The notes under the pieces were generated by a model, which saw only the letters and a program-made list of their open reading frames with translations, was not told the origin of the DNA and did not search any database. The position numbers and the translations under genes are program-made. Below, piece after piece: positions 17,957-26,889 of a stretch of DNA of 64,000 nt (its first letter is position 1; each line of letters opens with the position of its first letter). This DNA comes from Bacillota bacterium (GTDB taxonomy: Bacteria; Bacillota; Clostridia; Oscillospirales; Acutalibacteraceae): NCBI GenBank assembly GCA_021769885.1, contig JAETSA010000002.1:1-64000 (forward strand), given 5' to 3'.

Positions 17957-18163
17957 TTATTTATTCTTCAGAAATTCGTTGATTTTCGCGACCAGTGCAT
18001 CGGCATCTACACCGTGCACCATACAAGCCTGCTCTACGGTTTCGCCGCGTGAGGACGGACAGCCGAGGCAGTGCATTCCCATTTCCAAGAAAAACGGAAC
18101 GGTTTCTCTTTCTTTATCCAAAATATCGCCGATGGTCATATCTTTTGTAATCTCTTTCAGCAT
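17957..18163 (-). CDS. DUF1858 domain protein
   Basis: A 68-residue protein matching the whole DUF1858 domain, with MTIGDILDKERETVPFFLEM and the paired cysteines in GMHCLGCPSSRGET. The family is thought to use the CxxC pair as a redox-active disulfide or metal site; its partners are unknown. AAGGAG precedes the ATG. It sits 28 bp after ileS and 51 bp before trmK, within the operon. Confidence 0.9.
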   Translation of the reverse strand: MLKEITKDMTIGDILDKERETVPFFLEMGMHCLGCPSSRGETVEQACMVHGVDADALVAKINEFLKNK

Positions 18164-18191
18164 AGCAATACGCTCCTTTATTAAATTCCTT

Positions 18192-21100
18192 TTACGCTTT
18201 TACAACAGACAGGCTGACAGTACTGCCCGCAATGTCTACGTCCTTTTGCAGGTCTGCCGCAAGAGTTTCGTTCAGCAGAATTTCATCCGCCAACAGTTCT
18301 GCGGCAAGATAGTCGGTCTTTTCGCGAAGTGCGTCCATAATGTCGGCATTTTCGGAAGAAATTGCCATTTTGACGCGCTGTTCCACTTCATAGCCCGCCT
18401 CTTTGCGAATCAGCTGGCACTGACGAATGACATCACGAACCAAGCCTTCACGCACAAGCTCGTCTGTCAAAACGGTGTCGAGTGCAATCACTGCACTGCC
18501 GTTTTGGAACTCTGCAGAAACAATGCCTGCTTTGGTCTTGGATGCCACATTGAAAATGGATGCGTCAAAGGCTTCCTCCCAACCGGGAATAGAGACCTGC
18601 TCGCCTGCTGCAGCGCTTGCGACAGCGGCGGCCATATCCGCATCGGACAGTGCTTCCAAAGACTGCTTCATCTTATTGACATTCTGCTTCAGCACCGCGC
18701 CCGCAACCTTGAAGTTGACGGTCAGGTATTTATCCTCAAGCACGGAAGCGTCCGTCAAATAATCAATCGCTTTGATGTTCAGTTCATCTAAAATATTTTT
18801 CTCAAAAGTGCGGATTTTATCCGCATCCTCTGCACTGCTGCAAATATACAACTTAGAGAGCGGCTGACGAACCTTCAACTGCTGTTCGTTACGAAGGCGC
18901 ATTGCGACAGCGATTGCGTCACGCACCAAGGCAGTCTGCTCAATAATGCCGTCATTTTCGAAGCCTGCAACGGGAGTCGGCCAATCGCTCAGATGCACGG
19001 AAATCGGTGCAGACGGCAACACCTTGCGCGTCAGATTTTGCCAAATATACTCCGTCATAAACGGGATGACAGGCGCCATAATTTGAACCGCAGAATTGAG
19101 TGCATAGAACAGCACCCAATATGCCAGCTGTTTATCCTGCTCGTCGCCTGTTTTCCAGAAACGGCGGCGATTGGTACGGATGTACCAGTTGGAAATATCA
19201 TCGACAAAGACTTCAAAGTCCTTGACCATCATATAAACCTTATAATCATTGTAGCAATCGGTTGCACGTTTGATAAATTCGTTTGTACGTGTAACCAGCC
19301 ACAAATCGGTCGGGCTCATTTTAGATTTGTCAGGCGTGTAGCCTTCAAAATTCGGTTTGTCGATTTTGGCATAGGTTTCAAAGAATGTATAAATATTCCA
19401 GAATGACAGTAATTTTCTGCGTGCTTCGTCGCCGAGATTATAACCGAAACGCACATCGCTCGACACGGGCGCACCCGCATACATATAGCGAACGGTATCT
19501 GCGCCGATTTTCTCCGCCGCCTCGTCAAAGCGAATCATAAAACCTGTTTTGGAGAATTTTGAGCCGTCCTCAGAAACGACCGCGCTGTTGGTCAGCACGC
19601 GCTCATATGGCGCTCTGTCCTCTAAAACAACGCTCATAAAGAGCATCGAATAGAACCACAAGCGCACCTGCTCGTGCATTTCGGTGACCCATTCGGCAGG
19701 ATAGTTCTTTTTCCATTCTTCTTTGTCGCGGAAATAGCCGAGCGTAGAGAACGGGACGATGCCTGCATCGAGCCACACGTCGCCGATTTCGGAAACGCGG
19801 GAAACGGGCTTGCCGCAGTGCGGGCATTTAATTTGAATTTCATCGACCCACGGGCGGTGCAGTTCGGGAAGTGCATCCACCTTCTCAGGGTCAACCGCCA
19901 ATTCGCGCAGTTCCTCACGCGAGCCGACAACGGTCGTATGACCGCAGTCGCATGGATAGAACGGCAACGGCATACCGTAATAGCGTTTTCTGGAGATATT
20001 CCAGTCGCCCATATTGGAAAGCCAATCGTGCATACGCTTGCCGTTCGAAGCGGGCTCCCATTTGACGGAATCCGCCGCCTTCATCAAGCGGGGCTTTAAT
20101 TCCTCGGTGCAAATATACCAAGCCGGTACCAAGCGGAACACGACTTCGGATTTACAACGCCAGCAAACAGGATAGCTGTGCTCGTGCGGCTCTACCTTAT
20201 AAAGCTTATTGGCTTCTTTCAGATGCTCGAAAACTTCGTCGGCAATGGTGTGGCTGTCCTTGCCCGTCATCCAGCCGAAGCCGTCCAGATAAATGCCTGT
20301 ATCGTCAATCGGCATCACTTTGGGAAGCCCCAAGCGTTCGCCGAGCTCAAAGTCCTCCACGCCGCAACCGGGTGCGATATGCACAACGCCTGTACCTTCA
20401 TCTGCGGCAACGTCTTCCCAAGCGACGATTTTGTGCTCAATACCTGCCTGTGCAGGAATGTCGGGGAAGCAGGTTTCGAAATGGTAGCCGACCAATTCTG
20501 CACCTTTCAGACCGCGAACTACTTCGATTTTATCATCGCCCAGATATTTAATGGCATTTTTCGCCAAAATCAAGGTCTGCTCGTCGCTCTTGACCTTCAC
20601 TTCCACATAATCGATTTCGGGATTGACCGCCAGCGCGATATTCGAAGACAACGTCCAGGGGGTGGTCGTCCAAACCAAAATCTTGCAGCCGAGCTCTTCA
20701 ATCGGAAGCTTAAAGAACACGGAATTGTGGGTCATCATTTTGTAAGAGCCCGTCATTTCGTGTTCCGATAACGAGGTACCGCAACGCGGGCACCAGGGCA
20801 TCGGTTTATATTCACGGCGAATCCAGCCGTTCTCGTCGCATTTTTTCAGGAAATGCCAAATGCCTGCAATGTTTTCATCGGTATTGGTAAAATAGGAGTT
20901 TTCCCAATCCATCCACTGCCCGAGGCGTTTAGACTGCTCGGTAATAATACCCGAAAAGTGTTTCACACGGTCTTTACAAGCCTTTGTAAACTTGTCCATC
21001 CCATAGGCTTCAATATCTTTTTTGGTTTCAAAGCCGAGTGCTTTTTCGACCTCAACCTCTACCCAAAGTCCTTGGGAGTCAAAACCGTTTTGATAGCGGC

Positions 21101-21326
21101 AGTCACAGCCGTTCATTGCGTGATAGCGAATGAAAATATCTTTGATACTGCGTCCCCATGCGTGATGAATACCCATCGGGTTATTCGCTGTAATCGGGCC
21201 GTCCAAAAAGCGGAACATTTTGTTGCCCTTATTTTTTTCAACCAGCTTTTCAAAGCATTTTTCTTTTTCCCAAAAATCCAGTACGGTATGTTCAAGCTCT
21301 ACGAACATATTTTTTTCTTCTGCCAC
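18192..21326 (-). CDS. ileS: isoleucyl-tRNA synthetase, divergent form
   Basis: A 1044-residue class I aminoacyl-tRNA synthetase with IleS layout: editing domain, a zinc-like MPWCPRCG pair, anticodon domain and a long C-terminal extension. The HIGH box reads PMGIHHAWG (about 50-58) and KMSKS reads KFSKT, both divergent from the common bacterial form. I start it at GTG 21326, six bases after GGAGG; an internal ATG at 21308 lacks a good site and anything longer would pass the predicted promoter. I see no T-box leader. First gene of the operon to rqcH. Confidence 0.9.
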   Translation of the reverse strand: MAEEKNMFVELEHTVLDFWEKEKCFEKLVEKNKGNKMFRFLDGPITANNPMGIHHAWGRSIKDIFIRYHAMNGCDCRYQNGFDSQGLWVEVEVEKALGFETKKDIEAYGMDKFTKACKDRVKHFSGIITEQSKRLGQWMDWENSYFTNTDENIAGIWHFLKKCDENGWIRREYKPMPWCPRCGTSLSEHEMTGSYKMMTHNSVFFKLPIEELGCKILVWTTTPWTLSSNIALAVNPEIDYVEVKVKSDEQTLILAKNAIKYLGDDKIEVVRGLKGAELVGYHFETCFPDIPAQAGIEHKIVAWEDVAADEGTGVVHIAPGCGVEDFELGERLGLPKVMPIDDTGIYLDGFGWMTGKDSHTIADEVFEHLKEANKLYKVEPHEHSYPVCWRCKSEVVFRLVPAWYICTEELKPRLMKAADSVKWEPASNGKRMHDWLSNMGDWNISRKRYYGMPLPFYPCDCGHTTVVGSREELRELAVDPEKVDALPELHRPWVDEIQIKCPHCGKPVSRVSEIGDVWLDAGIVPFSTLGYFRDKEEWKKNYPAEWVTEMHEQVRLWFYSMLFMSVVLEDRAPYERVLTNSAVVSEDGSKFSKTGFMIRFDEAAEKIGADTVRYMYAGAPVSSDVRFGYNLGDEARRKLLSFWNIYTFFETYAKIDKPNFEGYTPDKSKMSPTDLWLVTRTNEFIKRATDCYNDYKVYMMVKDFEVFVDDISNWYIRTNRRRFWKTGDEQDKQLAYWVLFYALNSAVQIMAPVIPFMTEYIWQNLTRKVLPSAPISVHLSDWPTPVAGFENDGIIEQTALVRDAIAVAMRLRNEQQLKVRQPLSKLYICSSAEDADKIRTFEKNILDELNIKAIDYLTDASVLEDKYLTVNFKVAGAVLKQNVNKMKQSLEALSDADMAAAVASAAAGEQVSIPGWEEAFDASIFNVASKTKAGIVSAEFQNGSAVIALDTVLTDELVREGLVRDVIRQCQLIRKEAGYEVEQRVKMAISSENADIMDALREKTDYLAAELLADEILLNETLAADLQKDVDIAGSTVSLSVVKA

Positions 21327-21363
21327 GAATTGCCTCCACCTTTCAGTGCGCATAATATGTTTA

Positions 21364-21392
21364 ATTATATCTAAAAAAGCCCATAAATACAA
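21364..21392 (-). promoter_or_regulatory. ileS operon promoter
   Basis: Minus strand TTGTAT (21392-21387), 17 bp, TATAAT (21369-21364). The start near 21357 gives a leader of only about 30 bases, too short for a T-box. Confidence 0.7.
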
Positions 21393-21429
21393 GGCTTATT
21401 TCAATTTTTTTCGATTTTTCAGGGTAAAA

Positions 21430-21457
21430 AAGAACGCGGTCACGAAAACCGCGTTTT
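21430..21457. terminator. terminator downstream of spoIIID
   Basis: AACGCGGT cacgaa ACCGCGTT stem with T tracts on both strands (TTTTT to the right, TTCTTTTTT to the left). It ends the leftward spoIIID transcript ahead of the ileS promoter. Confidence 0.8.
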
Positions 21458-21496
21458 TGAAAAGGGAAACATCCGCCAAGGTCTGACGTTTTTTGC

Positions 21497-21578
21497 GGAA
21501 CAACACAGAGGTTGTTCCCTACGCAATGCTGACTTCACTTTCTGCTAAGTGAGATTCTTCGCTCCGCTCAGAATGACA
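21497..21578. repeat. intergenic repeats
   Basis: GGAACAACacagaGGTTGTTCC followed by CTACG (21497-21522), a stem-varied copy of the palindromic family, and GAGATTCTTCGCTCCGCTCA followed by GAATGACA (21550-21577). The second has a close copy near 35689. Confidence 0.65.
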
Positions 21579-21583
21579 GACAG

Positions 21584-21841
21584 CTATGCATCCGTATTCG
21601 CCTTATATTTTTCACGCGTGGCAAGGCCGCCGCGGATGTGGCGCTGCGCTTTGTTGACGTCGAGCACCTCGCGCACTTCGTTGTAAAGACCCGGACTGAT
21701 TTTTTCCAAACGCTTGGCAACATCCATATGTACAGTGCTTTTGCTGATGCCGAAAACCTTTGCGGCGGCACGAACCGTCGCTTTATTCTCTACAATATAT
21801 TCCCCCAGCTCCACGGCGCGGTCTTCTACACAATCTTTCAA
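21584..21841 (-). CDS. spoIIID: stage III sporulation transcriptional regulator SpoIIID
   Basis: An 85-residue SpoIIID, the mother-cell DNA-binding protein that adjusts sigma E and sigma K regulons during endospore formation. DRAVELGEYIVENKATVRAA then VFGISKSTVHMDVAKRL is the family's helix-turn-helix. The start codon is TTG at 21841, seven bases after GGAGGG. A possible sigma E promoter lies upstream (21873-21897). It shows that the organism makes endospores. Divergent from the interrupted SASP gene. Confidence 0.96.
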   Translation of the reverse strand: MKDCVEDRAVELGEYIVENKATVRAAAKVFGISKSTVHMDVAKRLEKISPGLYNEVREVLDVNKAQRHIRGGLATREKYKANTDA

Positions 21842-21872
21842 TGTCGAACCCTCCTTACCTTATCAATACATA

Positions 21873-21897
21873 GATATGATAAGGCAAAGCGGGTTAT
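21873..21897 (-). promoter_or_regulatory. possible sigma E promoter of spoIIID
   Basis: Minus strand ATA (21897-21895) and CATATC (21878-21873) spaced 16 bp, near the sigma E pattern of ATA and CATACA-like boxes. Weak by itself but expected ahead of spoIIID. Confidence 0.35.
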
Positions 21898-22022
21898 GCC
21901 TGCACCGCGGATGCATCATTTCAAAATTTTAGCAATATTAGAATTTATTCTCTTTCATATCTGCACAAAGAAAGTTCAAAATACTATTGCAAACGCAAAT
22001 ACAAAGCAAAGGAGTGTTTACA

Positions 22023-22124
22023 GTGGCTAGCAGAAACAAAACAGTTGTTCCCGAGGCTCGTGCGGCTCTTGACAAGTTCAAGATGGAAGCTGCTTCTGAC
22101 CTTGATGTACCCCGCCCATATTAA
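22023..22124 (+). pseudogene. alpha/beta-type SASP gene, 5' half, interrupted
   Basis: GTG at 22023 follows AAGGAG by eight bases and opens a reading frame starting VASRNKTVVPEARAALDKFK, the N-terminus of an alpha/beta-type small acid-soluble spore protein. Native coding ends with MEAAS and GA at 22098-22099; beyond that the frame enters the inserted element and stops at 22122-22124 after eight foreign residues. The break falls in the conserved germination-protease recognition stretch (EAASE). The rest of the gene is at 31405-31522. In the present arrangement only a 33-residue fragment could be made, lacking the second DNA-binding half. Confidence 0.93.
22098..22112. other. attL of the SASP element
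   Basis: The crossover dinucleotide GA (22098-22099) is followed by CCTTGATGTACCC, the element's left half-site. It is the exact inverted copy of GGGTACATCAAGG at the right end (31390-31402), which is again followed by GA. Confidence 0.88.
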
Positions 22125-22140
22125 AACGGGAGGTTTGTTG

Positions 22141-23787
22141 TCATTCCGTGTTCAATTCTTCCATTTCACCTACAAATTTATAAAAAATCCGTATGGATTG
22201 CTCGAATGGAGAACTATCGTGTGTTGCTCTTGTCATTCCTTGCGGAAGGATTTTCGGTCCAACCTCAATTCTATCCACAAAAGTAAGCAGAATATCTCTA
22301 TCCAATTTTTCAATATAGGTATATTTTTTTGTAAGCTCGAAGAACATTTTGTAGTTGTTACTTTTGCTCTCAGCTATCGTATTATCATTAAGCTCCAAAA
22401 GTTCTTTATGAATTGCAGCCGATTCTTTCTGTAAGTCACCCACCATTTGTTCAAGGCGTTCATCTTCCAGTCTGCCCTCGGCATTGTCTACATAAATTTT
22501 CGGAATGATTTTATCAATAACTTTTAAACGAGCTTCTAATTTTTCCGCCCTTGCTTTTTTCGCCTTAACAGCTTTGTCAGAATTTTCCGCTTGTATTATA
22601 TTTTCGACAATCGCATCAATTTGTTCGTCGCTTAAAGCAAGTAACGAATTAAGGTCATCTTTCACAAGAGTCATAAGCGTTTCATAGCGAATTCGCGACC
22701 CTGTACAAGGATTCGAGATGTCTTTGCGCTTATTGATACAACCAAGATACCAATACTTTTCCCGTTCTCCTTTGTATACCGTTCCGCAGGAACAAAGCGC
22801 GTGTCCGCATAAAGCACAATAAGCAATACCGGAAAAAATGCTTTTTCTTACACGGTCATATGCACGATAATCACGTGTGCCTTTCCCCAAATTTTCTTGT
22901 GCTCGTTGAAAAATTTCTTCCGATACCAAAGGCTCGTGCGTGTTTTTGGTAACAGCCCATTCTTCTTTTGGTACCGGTATTTTCTTTTTGGATTTCACAC
23001 TGACTTTTTTCGATTTTCCTAAAATGGTATGTCCTAAGTACACCTGATTTTTAAGAATTCGCTTAACAGTTGTGTAATTCCAAACGTCTGATGCCCTTGT
23101 AGCACCTTCTTCGGTAAAAGTGCCGGTAAACAGAACCCTATACTTCAGCGGCGGAAATACCCCGTCTTTGTTTAAATCCATTGCAATTTTGCGAGAGGAG
23201 TCCCCTCTTGCAGCAGAATGAAATATGCGTTGAACAATTGGAGCAGTCATTTCATCAGGAATGAGCAAATTATTGTTGTTCTTTGCTTTTTTGTAACCGT
23301 ATGGCGCACAAGCGCAATACAGCCCTTCTTCGCGTTTATTGCGAAGAACATCCTTGACTTTTTTTGACCCGTCTCTCAAATACACTTCATTCATTGCAAA
23401 TTGAAACGGCGCCATAATATTTTCCCGCTCACTGTCAAAATTATCTGCAATCGCAATATATCGAATAGCGTGTTCCGGGAAAAACTGCTCGGCGTAATAA
23501 CTGGATTCCCGCATATCACGCCCAAGTCTTGAAAGGTCTTTCGTGATTATCGTATTTGCTAAGCCCTTATCCAACTCACGCATCATATTTTGAAAATCAG
23601 GTCTGTCAAAGTTACCGCCGGAATAACCGTCATCAACAAACTCTCGAACAAGTGTTATACCATTTTGTTTACAATAGTTGGAAACAATCATTCGTTGATT
23701 TGTGATACTGGACGATTCTCCGCTTTGTGCTTCTTCTCTTGAAAGCCTGAAATAAGCAAAGGCGATGCTTTTTTGAATGGTTCTCAT
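22141..23787 (-). CDS. large serine recombinase (TndX/TnpX-like)
   Basis: A 548-residue site-specific recombinase. The resolvase domain (about 1-160) has the catalytic serine in AYFRLSREE (Ser16) and the arginine motif KDLSRLGRDM; the Recombinase domain follows to about 280; then a zinc ribbon (YCALCGHALCSCG with a distant GC and PC) and a lysine-rich coiled coil (about 410-500). Size and GA crossover match the enzymes of Tn5397 (TndX) and Tn4451 (TnpX). It begins 41 bp inside attL and reads toward it. It should catalyse both integration and excision here. The start overlaps the end of the 63-residue ORF by 4 bp. Confidence 0.95.
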   Translation of the reverse strand: MRTIQKSIAFAYFRLSREEAQSGESSSITNQRMIVSNYCKQNGITLVREFVDDGYSGGNFDRPDFQNMMRELDKGLANTIITKDLSRLGRDMRESSYYAEQFFPEHAIRYIAIADNFDSERENIMAPFQFAMNEVYLRDGSKKVKDVLRNKREEGLYCACAPYGYKKAKNNNNLLIPDEMTAPIVQRIFHSAARGDSSRKIAMDLNKDGVFPPLKYRVLFTGTFTEEGATRASDVWNYTTVKRILKNQVYLGHTILGKSKKVSVKSKKKIPVPKEEWAVTKNTHEPLVSEEIFQRAQENLGKGTRDYRAYDRVRKSIFSGIAYCALCGHALCSCGTVYKGEREKYWYLGCINKRKDISNPCTGSRIRYETLMTLVKDDLNSLLALSDEQIDAIVENIIQAENSDKAVKAKKARAEKLEARLKVIDKIIPKIYVDNAEGRLEDERLEQMVGDLQKESAAIHKELLELNDNTIAESKSNNYKMFFELTKKYTYIEKLDRDILLTFVDRIEVGPKILPQGMTRATHDSSPFEQSIRIFYKFVGEMEELNTE

Positions 23788-23975
23788 AATACCTCCTTTG
23801 ACTGAATCGAACCATCAAATTGATTATACACCGAAGCATTATTTTCAGTCAATGGTGGTATATTGGATTTTCTATCTAAAACTCGCTGTTCAATGAGCAT
23901 TGCAGGTGTTTTATCTCCTACAAATACTCTGTTGATAACGTACTTTGTGTTTTCCGCATTTTTATTCACTCGCAT
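23784..23975 (-). CDS. small protein coupled to the recombinase
   Basis: A 63-residue protein (contains TKYVINRVFVGDKTPAMLIE) with GGGAGG seven bases before the ATG and an ATGA overlap with the recombinase gene. No domain recognised. The tight coupling to the recombinase makes it a candidate accessory factor, for instance a directionality factor, but that rests on position only. It is the first gene after the tandem-terminator leader at 24041-24133. Confidence 0.65.
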   Translation of the reverse strand: MRVNKNAENTKYVINRVFVGDKTPAMLIEQRVLDRKSNIPPLTENNASVYNQFDGSIQSKEVL

Positions 23976-24040
23976 CGGTATACCTCCCTTTTATATTTTT
24001 TCCTTTTTTTTGAAATTTAACACAACAAAAAATAATCAAG

Positions 24041-24133
24041 AAACAAAAAAGAGCCGCAGCTACACCAAAACGGTATAGATACGACTCTATGCTTTGAAAA
24101 TAAAAAAACGCCACCCATAAACGAATAGCAGAT
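24041..24133 (-). promoter_or_regulatory. tandem-terminator leader, copy A
   Basis: Read leftward there are two hairpins. The first (GCTATTC ... GGGTGGC, 24129-24109) runs into seven T residues; the second (GAGTCGTA ... TGCGGCTC, 24087-24051) runs into six T residues. Both pair with several G-U pairs. The same two hairpins occur at 29823-29921. They stand between a plausible promoter (TTGACT 24192-24187, 16 bp, TAGATT 24170-24165) and the small ORF plus recombinase, so expression should be attenuated unless an antitermination event occurs. Confidence 0.65.
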
Positions 24134-24192
24134 TTGAGTAAAATTATTTTGTTATATTATATGTAATCTAACATAAAATCTCAAAAAGTCAA

Positions 24193-25562
24193 GAGAAAAT
24201 ACAGAAAAATTTTCAAACTTTTATTCAAGTATTACACCCCAAAATACCGTAGGTAACGTACATACGAAGGCAGACCAAATGTTAATCACGCTCCTTCTTT
24301 TCACTTATGTACTGCGACATTTAATTTTTGTTCTTTAATATTGTTTCGGTATGTAAGGCTTTTTTGAAAGTGTTTGCTTCTGTTCTTCGCTAGTTTTAAT
24401 GAAGCATAAAAAATGCTGTCTATTTATGCTGTATTTTTTCCTTTCTTATGTTCCTTACTTGGAGTTTATTAAAATTATTACGCCCTTTAAATATCATAGG
24501 TACTGTAGATAAATGTTAATATGGCTTTCTTCCTTTTACATAGCCGTTCGGCGCAAATTTGAGCCGCCTAAAACAGCAGTCATTTTCCACTGCGCAAATA
24601 AAAACATATCCTGTGCACCTAAATTCAAATTCGCGCCGGAGAGCTTATGTTGTGACATTTTATTATTCTTCTTTAATGTTGTTTCTGTGTGTAAGTTCTT
24701 TTGATTTTGCCGTTAGATTTTTGTGCGTAAGAAAATATTAAATATCAAGTTATATTGGTCTTTCTTATTCTCCTTACTTGGGTCAGTGTTCAAAAATGTT
24801 GTGCGTGCTGACGATTTAGTTTTATACGTAAAGGCTTTTGATTTTTTTGAGATTGTGCGTTTAGGCAAACACCTTTTTCTTTGCTTAAAAAAATTCATCG
24901 TGAACACACAGTAAAAATTGCCTATATCGGTGTTTTCGAAGGATTTTTCGGGAACAAAAAGCACGCAAAATCAAGCTTTGTACGCGTTTGCTTTTGTGCT
25001 AAAATTAAAGAGTCAAATTTTTGCTTATTTTTAGCACAATTACATTACCCTTTTTGAGCCTTTTTGCTATGCGATTATAGAAAATTTTGACCGTTTCATT
25101 GCCATTTATAATAACCGTATCGTGTAAATGCGCAATACAATTAGGGCTGTCGTCAGCAAGAAAAGCCGAGAAAATTGTGTCAAATTATACTTGATATTAG
25201 AGATTATCTGTGTCAAGAACAAACGGTTTAGGTATTGAATTTCAACAACATTTTGATTATGAAAAAGGCCTTTTTGTTGTAAAATTTGATGCAATTTCCT
25301 TTATAAAATGTTTTTAAACTGCATAAAAACTCGTGAAAATTCGGTTGAAAAGTGTAACCTTCCGTTCAAAAAATTCTTGTGTATTTGGCTTCTTGGAATG
25401 ATTTTTTTGCGTAATGACGGCAAAATCATTTGCAAAATTTCACCGTGTTTTTCAATATGTTATCCAAAAATATTGACATTTTCAGTTGTACTCATCATGA
25501 TTTTTCCTTTTTCAAAAATGCAAAAGGATTGTGAGAACTGCATCTTTTTTGGCAAGAAAAAA
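24193..25562. other. AT-rich stretch without a convincing gene
   Basis: About 1.4 kb with only short, low-quality reading frames lacking ribosome sites. It holds an imperfect direct duplication (about 24278-24470 and 24500-24790; shared pieces AAATGTTAAT, GACATTT, TTCTTTAAT, TGTTTC, TGTAAG, CTCCTTACTTGG-like), with a small MITE-like insertion in the second copy. Possibly decayed former cargo. Confidence 0.5.
24541..24643. repeat. MITE-like element, short copy
   Basis: Left end TAGCCGttCGGCGCAAATTT, right end AAATTCGCGCCG followed by GAGAG. The ends match the termini of the 273-bp element at 44549-44821. The neighbouring duplicate at about 24300-24330 reads TTTTCACTTATGT without the insert, whereas here TTTTACA and CTTATGT flank it, so an empty site is visible. 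Confidence 0.65.
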
Positions 25563-25594
25563 GCAGACCTGAGATAACGGGTTCTCAAGTCTGC
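25553..25594 (-). terminator. terminator after the DUF3990 gene pair
   Basis: On the minus strand GCAGACTTGAGA pairs with TCTCAGGTCTGC (25594-25583 with 25574-25563, one mismatch), followed by TTTTTTCTTGCC. Confidence 0.85.
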
Positions 25595-25608
25595 GGTAAA
25601 TTTTGAAT

Positions 25609-26037
25609 TTAGATTTTTTTCTTTGCGTTGTAGGTATCTTTCAAGCGGTCGATTGCCATTTCAGGACTCATCGTGTGATACATCAGATACATCGCTCGCA
25701 TTGTCTTTGCAGGAGCTTGCTTGTAAATATCACGGCTGCGCTCTCCGGTGTAAATATTCCAATAGCGGTAAATGTACCCCATCCAATATAAGGTTTCCGT
25801 ATCATAAACTTGACCTTTTTTTAGTTCTTCTTTGCATTCATCCTCCATTCGGGAAAGAATATAGCTTTTGCCTGCCCATTGGATGTGGTTGAAGTCCTTA
25901 TCCATATCTGCCGCAACATTTGTGGTCATAAAAGCCTTTGCAAAGCTTTCGGATTCATACTCCTCTGTGCCGGACAGTTCAAAAAGTTTTCCTTGCGTAT
26001 CGCATAACGCCAGTTGCAATGATTTATTCATTTTCAT
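25609..26037 (-). CDS. partner protein of the DUF3990 gene
   Basis: A 142-residue soluble protein; I do not recognise a named domain. The second half is rich in aromatic and basic residues (YWMGYIYRYWNIYTGERSRD). Its start overlaps the stop of the XRE-DUF3990 gene by 4 bp (ATGA), so the two are translated together. By analogy with other two-gene cassettes it may be the second component of a toxin-antitoxin-like pair. A terminator follows. Confidence 0.75.
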   Translation of the reverse strand: MKMNKSLQLALCDTQGKLFELSGTEEYESESFAKAFMTTNVAADMDKDFNHIQWAGKSYILSRMEDECKEELKKGQVYDTETLYWMGYIYRYWNIYTGERSRDIYKQAPAKTMRAMYLMYHTMSPEMAIDRLKDTYNAKKKI

Positions 26038-26879
26038 TTACCTCCGAGGATCTCGTCAAAGAATTTTCCTTCTCTGCGGTATGAAACCTCGATTTCCTCA
26101 GCCAGTGCGATGCCTTCCTTTCGGCGTGCAGCGCTTAGATCAATCAAAGCAGAAAGTTCCAACGGCTGCAATGGAATTTCATTGACAATTTTTATCTGAC
26201 GGCACGCCTTTTCAGAGATTGCCACATACTGTCTTCCAAGATCCAATGCGGAAAGGCAATTTATTAACGCAACATCTGTAAGTGTGCGATTGAAAAATCG
26301 GGACAGTTCGGTATACATACGGTCATTGGCAATATAGCCGGTAATGATATCATACCCCTCTGCCATCTCCGAATACTTCTCATAAATTTCGGTGCCTTTT
26401 GCCGATTCCATTTCCTTGCGGTAGTATGCAATCAGCATAGCCCAATCCATATCAATTCCGACCTCTAAAACCTTTAAATCGGAAAGGTCAAGCTCTACAG
26501 TATAGAAAACAGGCTTGTTTTCACCGCAAACAAGAGTCAGCGGCTGCAGAGTGCTTGTTCCCATATAAAAGCCCTGACCGAAATCACACTCTTCACGGCT
26601 GATGGGTGCTATATCACCCACAATGCCGGACTTGGAGCCATGATATAAAATAAGCCTATCATCCGTATGCTTATATTCCTTGGATTTAACAATCCATCCG
26701 GCAATATTAATTCCACGGTCCAAGCAAAACTGATACAACTGCCTTTGCGCCATTTTATTCGGGACAGATTTTCCGTTCTCCCATCGGTTAATCGACGGTA
26801 CTGTTGTACCGAGGCTTGCAGCAAAATCCTCCTGGCTCAGGTTTGTTTCGGTACGAATAAACTTTATTAAATCCTTCAT
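26034..26879 (-). CDS. XRE-DUF3990 fusion, toxin-antitoxin-like
   Basis: A 281-residue protein. Residues 1-60 are an XRE helix-turn-helix (FIRTETNLSQEDFAASLGTT, then VPSINRWENGKSVPN); residues from about 75 form a DUF3990 domain (LILYHGSKSGIVGDIAPI, CDFGQGFYMGTS), a family with ADP-ribosyltransferase-like sequence features. DNA-binding domain and effector are therefore in one chain. ATG at 26879 has AGGTGA eight bases upstream; a start six codons earlier is less likely. Its promoter overlaps an inverted repeat, suggesting autoregulation. Activity unproven. Confidence 0.8.
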   Translation of the reverse strand: MKDLIKFIRTETNLSQEDFAASLGTTVPSINRWENGKSVPNKMAQRQLYQFCLDRGINIAGWIVKSKEYKHTDDRLILYHGSKSGIVGDIAPISREECDFGQGFYMGTSTLQPLTLVCGENKPVFYTVELDLSDLKVLEVGIDMDWAMLIAYYRKEMESAKGTEIYEKYSEMAEGYDIITGYIANDRMYTELSRFFNRTLTDVALINCLSALDLGRQYVAISEKACRQIKIVNEIPLQPLELSALIDLSAARRKEGIALAEEIEVSYRREGKFFDEILGGK

Positions 26880-26889
26880 ATAAGCATCA

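Noticed and set aside
21326-21460. T-box riboswitch ahead of ileS
   Set aside because: The predicted transcript leader is only about 30 bases and no T-box consensus is seen in this region on the minus strand.
24994-25041. Inverted repeat around TTGTGCTAAAA
   Set aside because: The loop is about 24 bases and AT-rich; such pairings are expected by chance in this stretch.
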